Below are positions 53,577-63,613 of a stretch of 64,000 bases of DNA, piece by piece (the stretch's first letter is position 1; each line of letters begins with the position of its first letter). Source of the DNA: Yersinia artesiana (GTDB lineage Bacteria > Pseudomonadota > Gammaproteobacteria > Enterobacterales > Enterobacteriaceae). Under the pieces are notes generated by a model. It searched no databases, was not told the origin of the DNA, and was given only the letters and a program-made list of their open reading frames with translations. The stretch covers positions 25,240-89,239 of the forward strand of contig NZ_CACVAD010000019.1 of the NCBI RefSeq assembly GCF_902726545.1, given 5' to 3'. The position numbers and the translations under genes were made by a program.

Positions 53577-53862
53577 AAAAACTCCTTCGCCAGGCTGCCA
53601 GCAGCCTGTTTTATAGCTTGGAGATCGCGGGGCGACGGCACCGATGGGCGCTCCGGCGACTTACGTCGCTACGAGCCATTCGGCACATTTCCCCGCCTAT
53701 CAACTGGTTAATCGCCTGCCACTTCGAGGACAAATCGGATCCCAAAAGTCATTGGAGTTGCAGGTAGGCAGCAAGTAAGCAAATCCCGATGAGCTGACAC
53801 AAGTCAGTGATTCGGGTGCGTGAACGCAGCTAACACCCCTGCGGTTTCAAGGACAAATGGGA
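53577..53862. repeat. Repeat-bearing gap between hypE and hypF
   Basis: In a cluster where other hyb/hyp genes overlap or nearly touch, 286 bases intervene here. They hold an inverted repeat CAGGCTGC/GCAGCCTG (53591-53608, then TTTTA on the plus strand), a GC-rich part (about 53620-53700), two related segments (CGAGGACAAATCGGATC at 53725 and CAAGGACAAATGGGATC at 53849), and a palindromic-repeat body (TTGGAGTTGCAGGTAGGCAG onward, with CCCGATGAGCTGAC...GTCAGTGATTCGGG inside). The body is of the same type as the short element at 32030-32098. No gene is seen. Confidence 0.6.
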
Positions 53863-54879
53863 TCAGCAGATTCGAGGTAACGGCTCATCCAACGGCAAAT
53901 CCAGTTTACGTGAAACGCCAAATGCGCCGCATAATCGCACCTGTTTATTCTCGGTCACCTGCCCGATAACGGCGGCATCACGGCCGAGTGGATGACGCTG
54001 TAATTCAGCTAAAACAGCATTTTGCGCCTCAGGTGAGACTACCAGAACCAGTTTGCCCTCATTGGCAAAGTTGAGCGCATCCAGCCCCAGTAATTCGCAA
54101 ATGCCGCGTACCGCCGGTTTTAAGGGTAAATCCGCTTCGTTGATTTCCATGCCACAGCCGCTGGCGGCGGCGAATTCGTGCAGAATTGCCGTAACCCCAC
54201 CACGAGTGGCATCACGCAGCGCTCGCACACCAGCAATATGGCGTAGTGGCGCAATCAACGGTGCCAGCAGCGCGCAATCACTGCTTAGTTCAGCCTCCAG
54301 CCCCAAACCTTCGCGTAGATTTAAAATAGTGGCACCATGATCGCCTAAGGTACCGCTGACAACGATCCGATCGCCGGCACGGATCATCGCCGTTCCCCAC
54401 TGGATATCTGCTGGGATCACGCCGATGCCGGTGGTATTGATAAAGATCTTATCAGCCGCGCCGCGCTGAACAACTTTGGTATCGCCGGTGACTATCTGAA
54501 TGCCCGCTTGCTGTGCGGTGGCCGCCATTGAGTGCACAATGCGCTCCAGAGCAGCCATCGGCAGGCCTTCTTCCAGAATAAAGCCGCAGGAAAGATAACG
54601 CGGAGTCGCGCCACTCACCGCCACATCATTGGCCGTGCCGCACACCGCCAGTTTGCCGATATCGCCGCCGGGAAAGAAAATAGGATCAATCACATAGCTG
54701 TCGGTCGATACCGCCAGTCGATCCCCCTGTGCAACCAGATCCGCCAGCGCAATACGCGCCTGATCTTCGCGCTCATTCAGTGCCGGATTAGAAAACGCCG
54801 CCAAAAACAGAGATTCGATCAAGCTCTGCATTGCCCGCCCGCCACTGCCGTGTGCCAGGGTAATCTCTTGTTTATTCAT
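53863..54879 (-). CDS. hypE: Hydrogenase maturation protein HypE
   Basis: 338 residues of the AIR-synthetase/PurM-like family. It begins I-T-L-A-H-G-S-G-G-R-A-M and includes S-T-D-S-Y-V-I-D-P-I-F-F-P-G-G-D-I-G-K and A-T-R-G-G-V. The C-terminus is P-L-P-R-I-C, so the cysteine that carries the thiocarbamoyl/thiocyanate group is the last residue, as required. With HypF it makes the CN ligands for the HypCD complex. Confidence 0.96.
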   Translation of the reverse strand: MNKQEITLAHGSGGRAMQSLIESLFLAAFSNPALNEREDQARIALADLVAQGDRLAVSTDSYVIDPIFFPGGDIGKLAVCGTANDVAVSGATPRYLSCGFILEEGLPMAALERIVHSMAATAQQAGIQIVTGDTKVVQRGAADKIFINTTGIGVIPADIQWGTAMIRAGDRIVVSGTLGDHGATILNLREGLGLEAELSSDCALLAPLIAPLRHIAGVRALRDATRGGVTAILHEFAAASGCGMEINEADLPLKPAVRGICELLGLDALNFANEGKLVLVVSPEAQNAVLAELQRHPLGRDAAVIGQVTENKQVRLCGAFGVSRKLDLPLDEPLPRIC

Positions 54880-54891
54880 TATGTTGTAGCC

Positions 54892-55995
54892 TTATTTGTA
54901 GCGATGATAGGCAGAGCAAGCCCCTTCGGAGGAAACCATCAGCGCCCCAAATGCATTATCTGGCGTACATTCGCTACCAAACAGTGGGCATTGATCCGGT
55001 TTGCAACGCCCGGTCAATACGTCGCCGCAACGGGATCGCGGATCATCGGCCACTCGTTGCTGCTGCGGGGTGAAACGCCGCTCAGCATCAAACACCTGAT
55101 AAGCAGAACTAAGCTGTACACCGGAATCGGCGATTTCGCCCAATCCACGCCACTCGCTGCGCTCTTTGGTGACAAATACCTCGGTCAGCGCCTGTTGCGC
55201 TAGCAGGTTGCCGCTGTCGGGTACAATGCGCCGATATTGGTTTTCCACCGCACAGTGCCCTCTGACCATCTGCTCCAGCAGCATCACCAGCCCTTGCAAA
55301 ATATCCAGCGGCTCAAAGCCGGTGACCACCAGCGGTTTATTGAATTGGCTGCATATAAAGTCGTATGGCGTAGTGCCAATCACCATGCTGACATGGCCGG
55401 GGGCGAGGAAACCGTCAATGCGCACATCGGGTTGTTGTAGCAGGCTGCGCAAGGTAGGAATGATAGTGATGTGCTGGCAGAACACCGTGAAGTTGGTCAG
55501 CCCCAGCCGTTTGGCTTGTTGTAGTGTTAAGGCCGTGGCGGGCATGGTGGTTTCAAAACCGAGGCCGAAAAATACCACTTGGCGATCAGGATGGTGCTGT
55601 GCCAACGTCAGGGCATCCAGCGGCGAGTAAACCACACGAATATCTGCCCCGCGCCGCTTGGCATCCAGCATTGAGCCGTTGCGCCCCGGCACCCGCATGG
55701 CGTCGCCGTAAGTGCAGAAAATCACCTGTGGGTGAGCGGCAATTTCCAGACAACTGTCGATACGGCCCATCGGCAATACACACACCGGGCAACCTGGCCC
55801 GTGAACAAACTCCAAACCGTCTGGCAGCAGTTGATCCAGACCAAATTTGAAGATCGCGTGCGTGTGGCCGCCACATACTTCCATAATTTGCAGCGGCAAG
55901 CGTTGTTGATCGGCAAGTTGTGGCAGTAAGTTTTCGATCCGCTGTAATAATGCACTGACCAGTGTCGGATCGCGGAATTCATCAACGTAGCGCAT
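54892..55995 (-). CDS. hypD: Hydrogenase maturation protein HypD
   Basis: 367 residues. The ATG at 55995 gives the [11 protein letters not shown]-terminus of the family and has GAGG six bases upstream; it overlaps hypC by 14 bases. The conserved cysteine motifs are visible: [20 protein letters not shown] and the C-terminal cluster C-G-D-V-L-T-G with [13 protein letters not shown]. This 4Fe-4S scaffold, with HypC, holds the Fe(CN)2CO unit while it is built. Confidence 0.96.
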   Translation of the reverse strand: MRYVDEFRDPTLVSALLQRIENLLPQLADQQRLPLQIMEVCGGHTHAIFKFGLDQLLPDGLEFVHGPGCPVCVLPMGRIDSCLEIAAHPQVIFCTYGDAMRVPGRNGSMLDAKRRGADIRVVYSPLDALTLAQHHPDRQVVFFGLGFETTMPATALTLQQAKRLGLTNFTVFCQHITIIPTLRSLLQQPDVRIDGFLAPGHVSMVIGTTPYDFICSQFNKPLVVTGFEPLDILQGLVMLLEQMVRGHCAVENQYRRIVPDSGNLLAQQALTEVFVTKERSEWRGLGEIADSGVQLSSAYQVFDAERRFTPQQQRVADDPRSRCGDVLTGRCKPDQCPLFGSECTPDNAFGALMVSSEGACSAYHRYK

Positions 55996-56266
55996 CATTA
56001 GCCTCGCTGGCGACATCATCCAGATCCAGCCCAACGGCTTGCATATGGGCTAATGCCGCCAGTGTTTGCTGGGCTTCTTCTTCATCAAGCAAGCTCATAG
56101 CAAACCCGACATGTACCAATACCCATTGGCCGAGCAGGTCAGACGGTGACTCGTCGCACACCAACGCGATATTGATTTCACGTTTGACACCGCTCACTTC
56201 CACCCATGCCAGTTGATGGATATCTTCCCCCACCGCGACTATTTTGCCGGGTACGCCTAAGCACAT
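55982..56266 (-). CDS. hypC: Hydrogenase maturation chaperone HypC
   Basis: 94 residues from the ATG at 56266, giving the family N-terminus M-C-L-G-V-P-G-K with the essential Cys2. Downstream [10 protein letters not shown] is also typical. It carries the iron unit from HypD to the large subunit. The only HypC/HybG-type protein in the cluster, so it must serve HybC here. It overlaps hypB by 10 bases and hypD by 14. Confidence 0.94.
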   Translation of the reverse strand: MCLGVPGKIVAVGEDIHQLAWVEVSGVKREINIALVCDESPSDLLGQWVLVHVGFAMSLLDEEEAQQTLAALAHMQAVGLDLDDVASEANDALR

Positions 56267-57291
56267 CGCTGTGCCTCCAGCCATTCAAGCCACAGCTCCA
56301 TTCCCTCGCCACTACTGGCTGACAGCGCAATCACCTGAATGTCAGGATTCACCTGACGGGCATAATTAATGCACTGCTCAAGATCAAAATCCAGATAGGG
56401 TAGCAGGTCGATTTTATTGATAATCATCAGTGTGGAAGCGGCAAACATATGGGGATATTTCAGCGGCTTATCTTCGCCTTCCGTCACTGAAAGCACCGCC
56501 ACTTTATGCCGCTCGCCGAGATCAAAGCTGGCCGGACACACCAAATTACCAACGTTCTCAATAAACAACAGGCTGTCATGGCTGAGATTCAGGCGGTGCG
56601 CGGCATCATGCACCATCTGCGCATCCAGATGACAGCCTTTACCGGTATTGACCTGAATCGCCGGGACACCGGTGGCGCGAATGCGTTCGGCATCATGAGT
56701 CGTTTGCTGATCACCTTCAATCACCGCGCAAGGCACTTGCCCAGCCAGTAGCTGCAAAGTGGTGGTCAACAGTGTGGTTTTGCCGGAGCCGGGGCTGGAA
56801 ACCAAATTCAGCGCCAGAATATGTTGCTCGACAAAATGCTCGCGGTTATGGCTGGCTAACTGATTATTTTTGCTCAGCACATCTTGCTCGATTTGCAACA
56901 AACGGCGCTGCCCCATGCCCGGAGCATGGCTACCGGCTTCACCCTGCCCATAATGCAGCCCTTGCTGGTCAGCATTAACTTGTGGGGTGAAAGACTCGAC
57001 GGCGGGGGCGTCTGTGTCATCGGGTTCTGGGGTCGCCATCGGTTCAGATGCTTTGCCATGATAGTGATGGTGAACATCACCCTGATGGTAATAGTAGTGG
57101 TGGTGAACAATCACCGGCTGTGTCCCCTTGGCAACATATTTGTGTTTATGTTTATGCTGAATCTTTTGCATCGGGGCATCACTTTCGTGCTGGTCATGGT
57201 GGTGATGATCGTGGTGGTGATCATCATGTTGATGATGGTCGTCGCCCTCGATCTTTCTCTCGCCGCTGGCGCAACCACAAGTCGTACACAT
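56257..57291 (-). CDS. hypB: Nickel-inserting GTPase HypB with long His-rich region
   Basis: 344 residues. The N-terminal C-T-T-C-G-C nickel site is followed by an extended histidine-rich stretch (about residues 18-82) with several H-H runs, much like the nickel-storing HypB of some bacteria. The GTPase part has P-loop [19 protein letters not shown] and N-K-I-D-L-L-P. It loads nickel into the large subunit with HypA. The histidines suggest combined storage and delivery, as no nickel transporter lies in this cluster. Confidence 0.95.
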   Translation of the reverse strand: MCTTCGCASGERKIEGDDHHQHDDHHHDHHHHDQHESDAPMQKIQHKHKHKYVAKGTQPVIVHHHYYYHQGDVHHHYHGKASEPMATPEPDDTDAPAVESFTPQVNADQQGLHYGQGEAGSHAPGMGQRRLLQIEQDVLSKNNQLASHNREHFVEQHILALNLVSSPGSGKTTLLTTTLQLLAGQVPCAVIEGDQQTTHDAERIRATGVPAIQVNTGKGCHLDAQMVHDAAHRLNLSHDSLLFIENVGNLVCPASFDLGERHKVAVLSVTEGEDKPLKYPHMFAASTLMIINKIDLLPYLDFDLEQCINYARQVNPDIQVIALSASSGEGMELWLEWLEAQRCA

Positions 57292-57311
57292 AGGAATTCA
57301 CTCCTTCAGAA

Positions 57312-57653
57312 TTATTCCACTTCTATCTGTTTCACCTGCAAATTGCTGCCACTCTCTACTTGCAGAGCATGGCTGCCGCAATGCGGGCACCCGGCATCAT
57401 GCCGCTCAATGGCAACACTGTTGCTGCACTCCCAGCACCAGGCCGCTGCGGGCAAGTAGCTGAGATGCAATTGGCAATTTTCTGCCAGTGTTTGGCGGCT
57501 GGCGGCCTCAAAACTGAAGCGTAGGGCACTCTCTTCAATACAGGAGAGCGCACCAATTTCCAGCCAGACCGCAGTTATCCGTGTAGCACCGTTAAGCCGC
57601 GCCTGTTTTTCAATCAACTCCAGCGCGCTGAGACACAAACTGATTTCATGCAT
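57312..57653 (-). CDS. hypA: Nickel metallochaperone HypA
   Basis: 113 residues. It starts M-H-E-I-S-L-C, with His2 as nickel ligand, and has the zinc-binding C-W-E-C and C-P-H-C pairs in the C-terminal half. It works with HypB in nickel insertion. It starts within the end of the HybE gene (8-base overlap). No separate hybF is present, so this protein likely serves hydrogenase 2. Confidence 0.95.
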   Translation of the reverse strand: MHEISLCLSALELIEKQARLNGATRITAVWLEIGALSCIEESALRFSFEAASRQTLAENCQLHLSYLPAAAWCWECSNSVAIERHDAGCPHCGSHALQVESGSNLQVKQIEVE

Positions 57654-58143
57654 GCTGATTCTTTATTTGGCTAACTTTGTTAAACAACGCCCGCCGCTGC
57701 GGATTGGCGGGAGCATCGACATCCACCACCGGCAGTGAGAGCGCCATACGCGCACTTTGCTCCGCCAGTTGTAATGCCCGTTCGGCACTAAGCGAGCTGT
57801 CCAGCGGTGACATCAATGAGCGGCTCAAATACTGGCCGCAACCGGCAATTTCGCTAACAGTAAAACCAATCGTGCCGCAAGGAAGTGCCAGCATCAGGCG
57901 TTCCCCCACCGCACGACGTTGCCAGCTCTGCCGCGGCCCCGGTAATACCACTAAACTCAGCATCCACGGGGTCAATAACGCGCCAATCCATTGCTGCTCA
58001 AATAACTGAAATCCGCAGGCGCGCAACGGAATGTGGTCACGGTAAAAGGGCAAGCCGCGCATTTCCTCGGCAGCCACCTGGCCGAAAACCTGTTCCAGCA
58101 ATGCCGCTGGGTTTTGTTCATGACCGGCAATAACATCAGACAT
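57646..58143 (-). CDS. hybE: Hydrogenase-2 chaperone HybE
   Basis: 165 residues from the ATG at 58143, which overlaps the hybD stop by eight bases; the longer open frame to 58176 lies inside hybD. Family features: G-L-P-F-Y-R-D-H-I-P-L-R-A, the W-I-G-A-L-L-T-P-W motif, L-V-V-L-P-G-P and L-P-C-G-T-I-G-F. HybE/HoxT-type chaperones hold the Tat-exported small subunit until it assembles. Confidence 0.9.
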   Translation of the reverse strand: MSDVIAGHEQNPAALLEQVFGQVAAEEMRGLPFYRDHIPLRACGFQLFEQQWIGALLTPWMLSLVVLPGPRQSWQRRAVGERLMLALPCGTIGFTVSEIAGCGQYLSRSLMSPLDSSLSAERALQLAEQSARMALSLPVVDVDAPANPQRRALFNKVSQIKNQHA

Positions 58144-58630
58144 GACTTTCTTCTCGTGCCTTGAGTATGATCCCACTGGCTTGTAATGCCGCCAGAATCT
58201 GTTCCAGCGCTGGCTCTATGGCCCGCGTGACCGTCGGCGTCAGGCCGATATTCGGTGCCAGTGATTCGGGCACCACCCCCACCAGAGTGAGCTGGCGCGG
58301 GAACTCATCGGTCAATTGCAGTGCCATCAGCACATCACACAACCCCAACTGATGCGGTGACACTTTGCGGCTAAACATCGCCGGGATCTCTTTATCGCGC
58401 AGTACCGCAACACTACCCGGTGGTTGTCCGGTCAGCACCGCATCAGCCACAATCAAATGCTCGCGATTCGCCATAGCATCCATCAGTTCCAGCCCAGCCG
58501 TGCCACCATCCAGCACGTCAAGCTCCGGTGGGATGTGAAAGCGCTGCTCCAGCGCTTCAACAATTCGCACACCGACAGCTTCATCGCTGAGTAATAAATT
58601 GCCTATACCTAATACCAAAATCCCCATCAC
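58136..58630 (-). CDS. hybD: Hydrogenase-2 maturation endopeptidase HybD
   Basis: 164 residues. The M-x-I-L-V-L-G-I-G-N-L-L-L-S-D-E start has the first nickel-sensing glutamate; D-G-G-T-A-G-L-E-L and the S-P-H-Q-L-G-L histidine motif complete the site. It removes the C-terminal tail of HybC after nickel insertion. It overlaps the hybC stop by four bases. Confidence 0.95.
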   Translation of the reverse strand: MMGILVLGIGNLLLSDEAVGVRIVEALEQRFHIPPELDVLDGGTAGLELMDAMANREHLIVADAVLTGQPPGSVAVLRDKEIPAMFSRKVSPHQLGLCDVLMALQLTDEFPRQLTLVGVVPESLAPNIGLTPTVTRAIEPALEQILAALQASGIILKAREESHV

Positions 58631-60321
58631 AGCACCTTGACTTTGGTCACTTCGTTGCCCGTTGTATCAACAATATGTACAGCACAGGACATACACGGGT
58701 CGAATGAGTGAATGGTCCGCACCACTTCGAGTGGTTTGGCCGGATCGGCAACCGGTGTCCCCACCAGCGCTTGCTCGTATGGCCCCGGCTCATCGTTATA
58801 ATTGCGTGGGCCAGCGTTCCAGGTTGATGGCACCACCGCCTGATAGTTGGCGATTTTGCCATCCTTGATAACCACCCAGTGCGACAACATGCCGCGCGGC
58901 GCTTCTTCAAAGCCCACACCACGGATTTCGCCATTCAAAGGGATGTCCGGCTTGATAAAGGTTTCGACATCACCAGTACCAATATTGGTGACCAGCGCCG
59001 TCCATTGCTGGGCCAGGGTTTCATGCAGCACACAGCAATGCACCGCACGGCCAATAATGCGCCCCAGAGTCGATGGCAACTGTTCGGCGGTAATGGCCTG
59101 CCCGCTCAGTTTTTGGTAAGCCGCACCGATGTCAGTGAAATGCTGTTTAGTCGGCGCATGTCCGGCGGCCAGCCCGCACATCAGCCACGCCAGCGGCCCC
59201 ACTTCCACTGTTTTGCCGTAGAAAGTGGGCGCTTTTACCCACGAATATTTGCCGTCTTCCTGCCAGCCGGTGTAATTCGGGTTGGTTTTCCCCTCCCACG
59301 GGGCCAGCGGTTCGTCGTCCTGATACCAGGCGTGTTTGCCGCTCTCGGCGATACCTTTGATCAAATACGGATCATTGTGATTGGCAATCGGGCGGAAAGA
59401 CCCCTTTGCCAGATATCCCCCCGGCAACAGGAAGGTTTCCCCTTTACGATCGGTTGGCAGCTCCGGCACGCTAAGGTAGTAATCCGCCCCTTTGCCCAGA
59501 TTGAGCCAGTTCGGATAGTGAGCAGCGATCACCGCTGTATCGACCTTATAAACCTGCTCAATAAAGCTGCCCAGCCGGTCAATAAAGGATTTCACCAACA
59601 TCAGGCGTTCCAGATTGAGCACACTTGGCATATCCAGATTAATGGGGTTGGCAACCCCGCCCACTGCCAGATTCTGAATATGCGGTGTTTTACCGCCGAG
59701 CACCGCCACAATACGGTTAGCATCGCGCTGGCACTCCAGTGCTTGCAGATAATGCGCCACCGCAATCAAATTGACCTCTGGCGGCAATGCCATCGCCGGA
59801 TGGCCCCAATAGCCATTGGCAAAAATACCTAACTGCCCGCTGGCGACCAACTCTTTGATTTTCTGCTGCACACGAGTAAATTCTTCTGCACTGTTCAACG
59901 GCCAACTGGACAACCCACTCAGCATCGCGGCCGCTTTTTGCGGGGAGGCTTGCAGCGCCGAGGTGACATCCACCCAATCCAGTGCCGAGAGTTGATAGAA
60001 ATGCACGATATGGTCGTGAATGCTGTGTGCGGCCAGAATCAAGTTACGGATATGCTGAGCATTAACCGGCACTTCCATCCCTAATGCATTTTCCACCGCC
60101 CGCACCGAAGCAATGGCGTGAATGGTGGTGCAGACGCCGCAAATGCGCTGCACAATCATCCAGGCATCGCGCGGATCATTGCCTTGTAAAATTTCTTCCA
60201 TGCCACGCCACATGGTGCCGGAGGACCAGGCTTTAATGACTTTGCCGTCCTCAATTTCGCAGTCGATCCGCAGGTGCCCCTCAATACGGGTGACGGGATC
60301 AATGGTGATGCGTTGGCTCAT
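58627..60321 (-). CDS. hybC: Hydrogenase-2 large subunit HybC
   Basis: 564 residues. The NiFe ligands are in R-I-C-G-V-C-T-T-I-H (N-terminal) and D-P-C-M-S-C-A-V-H (C-terminal). Fifteen residues follow the final His, the tail to be cut off by HybD, which shows that this is a maturing catalytic subunit. Hydrogenase 2 oxidises hydrogen at the periplasmic face and passes electrons to the quinone pool. Its start overlaps the hybB end by 23 bases. Confidence 0.97.
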   Translation of the reverse strand: MSQRITIDPVTRIEGHLRIDCEIEDGKVIKAWSSGTMWRGMEEILQGNDPRDAWMIVQRICGVCTTIHAIASVRAVENALGMEVPVNAQHIRNLILAAHSIHDHIVHFYQLSALDWVDVTSALQASPQKAAAMLSGLSSWPLNSAEEFTRVQQKIKELVASGQLGIFANGYWGHPAMALPPEVNLIAVAHYLQALECQRDANRIVAVLGGKTPHIQNLAVGGVANPINLDMPSVLNLERLMLVKSFIDRLGSFIEQVYKVDTAVIAAHYPNWLNLGKGADYYLSVPELPTDRKGETFLLPGGYLAKGSFRPIANHNDPYLIKGIAESGKHAWYQDDEPLAPWEGKTNPNYTGWQEDGKYSWVKAPTFYGKTVEVGPLAWLMCGLAAGHAPTKQHFTDIGAAYQKLSGQAITAEQLPSTLGRIIGRAVHCCVLHETLAQQWTALVTNIGTGDVETFIKPDIPLNGEIRGVGFEEAPRGMLSHWVVIKDGKIANYQAVVPSTWNAGPRNYNDEPGPYEQALVGTPVADPAKPLEVVRTIHSFDPCMSCAVHIVDTTGNEVTKVKVL

Positions 60322-61498
60322 GCTTTACCTCTGTCTGATTATTCTTATGTAACTGTCCGTGAGCAGGAAGCACCGGCAACAGTCGAATCAATAAAATGTA
60401 GGCACAGACCTCAATGGCAACGAAGCCGATGGAGATCAGGATTTCACTGGTGGTGGGAAAATAGTTATAGCCGCCGCCGGGGTTGAAGGCTAAGAGTGAG
60501 TAATTGAGCCGCCATAGCGCCCCACCACTTATCATGCACAGCGCCCCGATAAACAGTAACCGGCTATCTTCTCTGGCCCGCCGAATACGGAAGATCAGCA
60601 GTGGCAAGGCCATCAGGACAATTTCAGCCCAGAAAGCGATAGCATAGCGGTCAAAATGCCACAGATATTCCGTCTTATGGCGCACCATAACTTCACCGAG
60701 ACGTAGCAGGATAAACAGCAGTAAAAAGACGTCGATGATGGTGGTTAATCGTGTGAATAATGGCGCTTCATTGGCTCCCCGTCCCCGTAATCCAGCCTGT
60801 ACCAGCGAGCCTTCGAAAATAACAATCGAGAAGCCCAAAATGGCGGCGGTCAGTAGGGAGAACAGCGGCAACATCTCGTAGCTTTGCCATAACGGGTGGA
60901 TCTTGGCACCGGCGGCGATCATTAATGATCCCATTGAAGACTGATGCATGGTCGGCAACAGTGCACCGAGCGCGATAACAAAAAACATCACTTTGTTCAG
61001 CCGCTTCAGCGAAACTTTCCACCCCAACCGTTCAAACAGCGCCGGAGCAAACTCCACGGCCATCACGCCGATATAAATGGTCATACAGACGGCGGTTTCG
61101 AATAGCACCGAATTGACGTTGAAATGGCCGGGAATAAAGAAGTAAGGCAAGTTCCAGTAACGGCCCACGTCTATGGTGATGGAAAGCCCACCGAGCGCGT
61201 AACCAAACAAACTGGCGAGTAGCGCCGGGCGCACCAGCGGGTGATATTCGCCCCGATTGAACACATAAACCGCCCAGGCCAATGCCCAGCCGCCGCACGC
61301 CAAACCGGTGCCGACCAGTAAGTCGAAAGCAATCCAGATCCCCCACGGGAAGCCGCCATTCAAGTCACTGACCGACCCCAAGCCCAGCACCAAACGTTTG
61401 ACAATCAACAGCGCGCACAGCACGACAAAAGGCGCTAACAGCATCACCGGCCAACTGACCAGCCGCCCACCCAGTGGACTGGATTTATGCATCGTCAT
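60299..61498 (-). CDS. hybB: Hydrogenase-2 integral membrane subunit HybB
   Basis: 399 residues from the ATG at 61498; ATGs at 61501 and 61492 are close alternatives, and the longer frame to 61549 is disfavoured. NrfD/HybB family with about ten membrane helices. Conserved blocks: [31 protein letters not shown] and [11 protein letters not shown]. It links HybOC and HybA to menaquinone and may couple to proton movement. It overlaps hybA slightly. Confidence 0.94.
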   Translation of the reverse strand: MTMHKSSPLGGRLVSWPVMLLAPFVVLCALLIVKRLVLGLGSVSDLNGGFPWGIWIAFDLLVGTGLACGGWALAWAVYVFNRGEYHPLVRPALLASLFGYALGGLSITIDVGRYWNLPYFFIPGHFNVNSVLFETAVCMTIYIGVMAVEFAPALFERLGWKVSLKRLNKVMFFVIALGALLPTMHQSSMGSLMIAAGAKIHPLWQSYEMLPLFSLLTAAILGFSIVIFEGSLVQAGLRGRGANEAPLFTRLTTIIDVFLLLFILLRLGEVMVRHKTEYLWHFDRYAIAFWAEIVLMALPLLIFRIRRAREDSRLLFIGALCMISGGALWRLNYSLLAFNPGGGYNYFPTTSEILISIGFVAIEVCAYILLIRLLPVLPAHGQLHKNNQTEVKHEPTHHH

Positions 61499-62495
61499 CA
61501 TGGCCGTCCTTTTTATCGTGCTGGTCAGTATCGCTGTCTTGGCGCTCATCGCGGGTATTGCGATGCACCAACGCGGTCACCCCCGCCAATACCGCCAGCG
61601 GCAGGATCATGCCTTTGTACAAGGTGTGCTGGACATGCTCAGAACGCGCGCCAGTCGCCAGTTCTGCCAGAGGGGGCAAATCAAGTTTCTCGGTCGGAAT
61701 TCCAGCCAGCACCAATACCTGAGTGCCGCCGCCCTCTTTCTCGCCATAAACATGCGGGTCATAGTGGGCAACCGGATGCTCGTAGGTGTCATTGGCGCTG
61801 AGTGTTTGGCGCGGGAAGCGGTAATTCTCGCCCGGTTTCAGCATCAACCGTCGCTGCGCCTCGGATAATAACTCCTCGCGGGTGCCGAATATCACCGCAC
61901 CGGTCGGACAGACCTCGACACAACTGGGTAAGCCGCCTTTATCAAGCCGCTCGACGCCCTTCTGATTGCACAATTCACATTTATGAATCTTGCCAAACGG
62001 GTTGTGATAATCGTATTTCGGCACATTGAACGGGCAGCCGACCATGCAGTAGCGGCAACCGGTGCAGACATCCGGGTCATAGTGAACAATGCCGGTTTTA
62101 GCATCTTTGCGCAGCGCACTAACCGGGCAGACGGAAACACAGTTGGGATCAACGCAGTGCATGCATTGCTTTTTGATATAGGCGTAGCCGTCTTCCAATT
62201 GATCTTTATGAATGCCCGCGCCGCTGGTCCAGACCTGAATGATATTGTTGGTATAGGGGCTGAGTTTGTCATTATCCGCCCAAAGCGCATCACCGCTGGC
62301 ATAGATCTCACTATGATTGACCTGCTGACATTTGCTCACGCAGGCCTGACAACCAACACATAACGTGGAGTCATACAACATGCCCAGCGCACCGGGGATC
62401 GGTGGTCGATTTTGTACCTCAGCTTTGCTGCTGGGGGAAAGCCCCGCCAACAGCACGCCGCCGGAGGCTAGTTTGAAAAAGTGACGTCGGTTCAC
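61485..62495 (-). CDS. hybA: Hydrogenase-2 iron-sulfur protein HybA
   Basis: 336 residues. A twin-arginine signal (N-R-R-H-F-F-K, then a hydrophobic stretch to about residue 26) precedes four cysteine groups for 4Fe-4S clusters: [15 protein letters not shown]...[18 protein letters not shown] and C-E-L-C...C-V-E-V-C-P. A C-terminal hydrophobic helix (about 290-310) anchors it. It carries electrons from HybO to HybB. Confidence 0.95.
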   Translation of the reverse strand: MNRRHFFKLASGGVLLAGLSPSSKAEVQNRPPIPGALGMLYDSTLCVGCQACVSKCQQVNHSEIYASGDALWADNDKLSPYTNNIIQVWTSGAGIHKDQLEDGYAYIKKQCMHCVDPNCVSVCPVSALRKDAKTGIVHYDPDVCTGCRYCMVGCPFNVPKYDYHNPFGKIHKCELCNQKGVERLDKGGLPSCVEVCPTGAVIFGTREELLSEAQRRLMLKPGENYRFPRQTLSANDTYEHPVAHYDPHVYGEKEGGGTQVLVLAGIPTEKLDLPPLAELATGARSEHVQHTLYKGMILPLAVLAGVTALVHRNTRDERQDSDTDQHDKKDGHDDDA

Positions 62496-62497
62496 GG

Positions 62498-63613
62498 CTA
62501 TTCCTCCCGCGATGAGTGATCGTCATCTTTGCGGCGCTGCTTCTGTTGCCGCCCCAGTTCACGTACCGTCATCAGGCTGACACCGGCGACCAATCCCACC
62601 ACGCCGCCCAGTAGTGCCGTCGCGGTCGTCGAAATCTCGCCGCCTTCCGGATTATGAATCAGGGGTTTTTCAGCACGCGGTGTCGGGTTCTCAACATTCG
62701 CCAGTTGGGCGATGCCCTTGGTGAAGCCAATCCCTTCTTCATTACAGCCATAGCAAGGGTGCCCAATCCCCACCGGCCAGATGCCACCGCCAACATCGCA
62801 GAACTCCAGTGTCGGGCAGTTGCCGTAGGTCTCCGGCCCTTTGCAGCCGAGATGATAAAGGCACCAGCCCTGCCGATGACCTTCATCGCCAAACTGACGG
62901 GCAAAACGGCCCGCATCAAAGTGTGGTCGGCGCTCGCAGTTTTCATGGATCAAGCGGCCATAAGCAAAGGTCGGACGGTTTTTGCTGTCCAATGCCGGTG
63001 GCCGCCCGAAGGTAATGATATGGGCCACTGTTGCCAGAAAATTATGAGGATTGGGTGGACAGCCGGGGATATTTATCACGGTTTTACCCGGTAGCGCCGC
63101 TTGCAAACTCACCGCACCAGTCGGGTTCCCACCGGTCGCTGGCACACCGCCCCAGGCGGAACAGGAACCAATAGCAATAATCGCCGCCGCATGTTCTGCG
63201 GCTTCACGGATATGCTCGACAATAGGTTTACCCGCCACCATGCAGTAAATTCCACCGTCTTTCAGTGGAATCGACCCATCCACCACCAGCACATATTTTC
63301 CTTTGTACTGCTCGATGGCCCGGTGTTTATTCTCCTCCGCTTGCTCACCAAAAGCAGCAGAGAGCACTTCGTGATACTCCATTGAGATAACACTCAACAG
63401 CAGGTTCTCAATGGTCGGGTGAGTTGAACGTAACAGTGATTCAGTACAACCGGTACACTCCTGAGCGCCAATCCAGATAACTGGCGGGCGCTGAGGCGAA
63501 CTGACGGTGTTGGCAATTTCAGCGGCAGCCTTGCTGCTGAGACCCATGGTGGCCGCCAATGCGGCACAAAGCTTCATAAAATCACGACGGTTAACGCCAT
63601 GCTGGGAAAGCAT
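62498..63613 (-). CDS. hybO: Hydrogenase-2 small subunit HybO
   Basis: 371 residues. Twin-arginine signal V-N-R-R-D-F-M-K near residue 8 followed by a hydrophobic segment. Cluster cysteines are seen in [27 protein letters not shown], the H-x-x-C-x-R region (H-E-N-C-E-R), [11 protein letters not shown] and P-C-Y-G-C-N. A C-terminal helix (about 325-347) anchors the enzyme in the membrane. First gene of the hyb-hyp cluster, with AGGGGA before the ATG at 63613. Confidence 0.96.
   Translation of the reverse strand: MLSQHGVNRRDFMKLCAALAATMGLSSKAAAEIANTVSSPQRPPVIWIGAQECTGCTESLLRSTHPTIENLLLSVISMEYHEVLSAAFGEQAEENKHRAIEQYKGKYVLVVDGSIPLKDGGIYCMVAGKPIVEHIREAAEHAAAIIAIGSCSAWGGVPATGGNPTGAVSLQAALPGKTVINIPGCPPNPHNFLATVAHIITFGRPPALDSKNRPTFAYGRLIHENCERRPHFDAGRFARQFGDEGHRQGWCLYHLGCKGPETYGNCPTLEFCDVGGGIWPVGIGHPCYGCNEEGIGFTKGIAQLANVENPTPRAEKPLIHNPEGGEISTTATALLGGVVGLVAGVSLMTVRELGRQQKQRRKDDDHSSREE

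Noticed and set aside
54532..55203. 223-codon rightward open frame opposite hypE/hypD
   Set aside because: Crosses two genuine minus-strand genes and has no coherent domain or start signal.
57000..57290. CAT/ATG-rich repetitive DNA in hypB as a repeat array or CRISPR
   Set aside because: The repetition is explained by the histidine-rich coding sequence of HypB; there are no regular spacers.
58879..59832. 317-codon rightward open frame opposite hybC
   Set aside because: Antisense shadow of the hydrogenase large subunit, whose ligand motifs are all intact; the frame itself has no recognisable domain.
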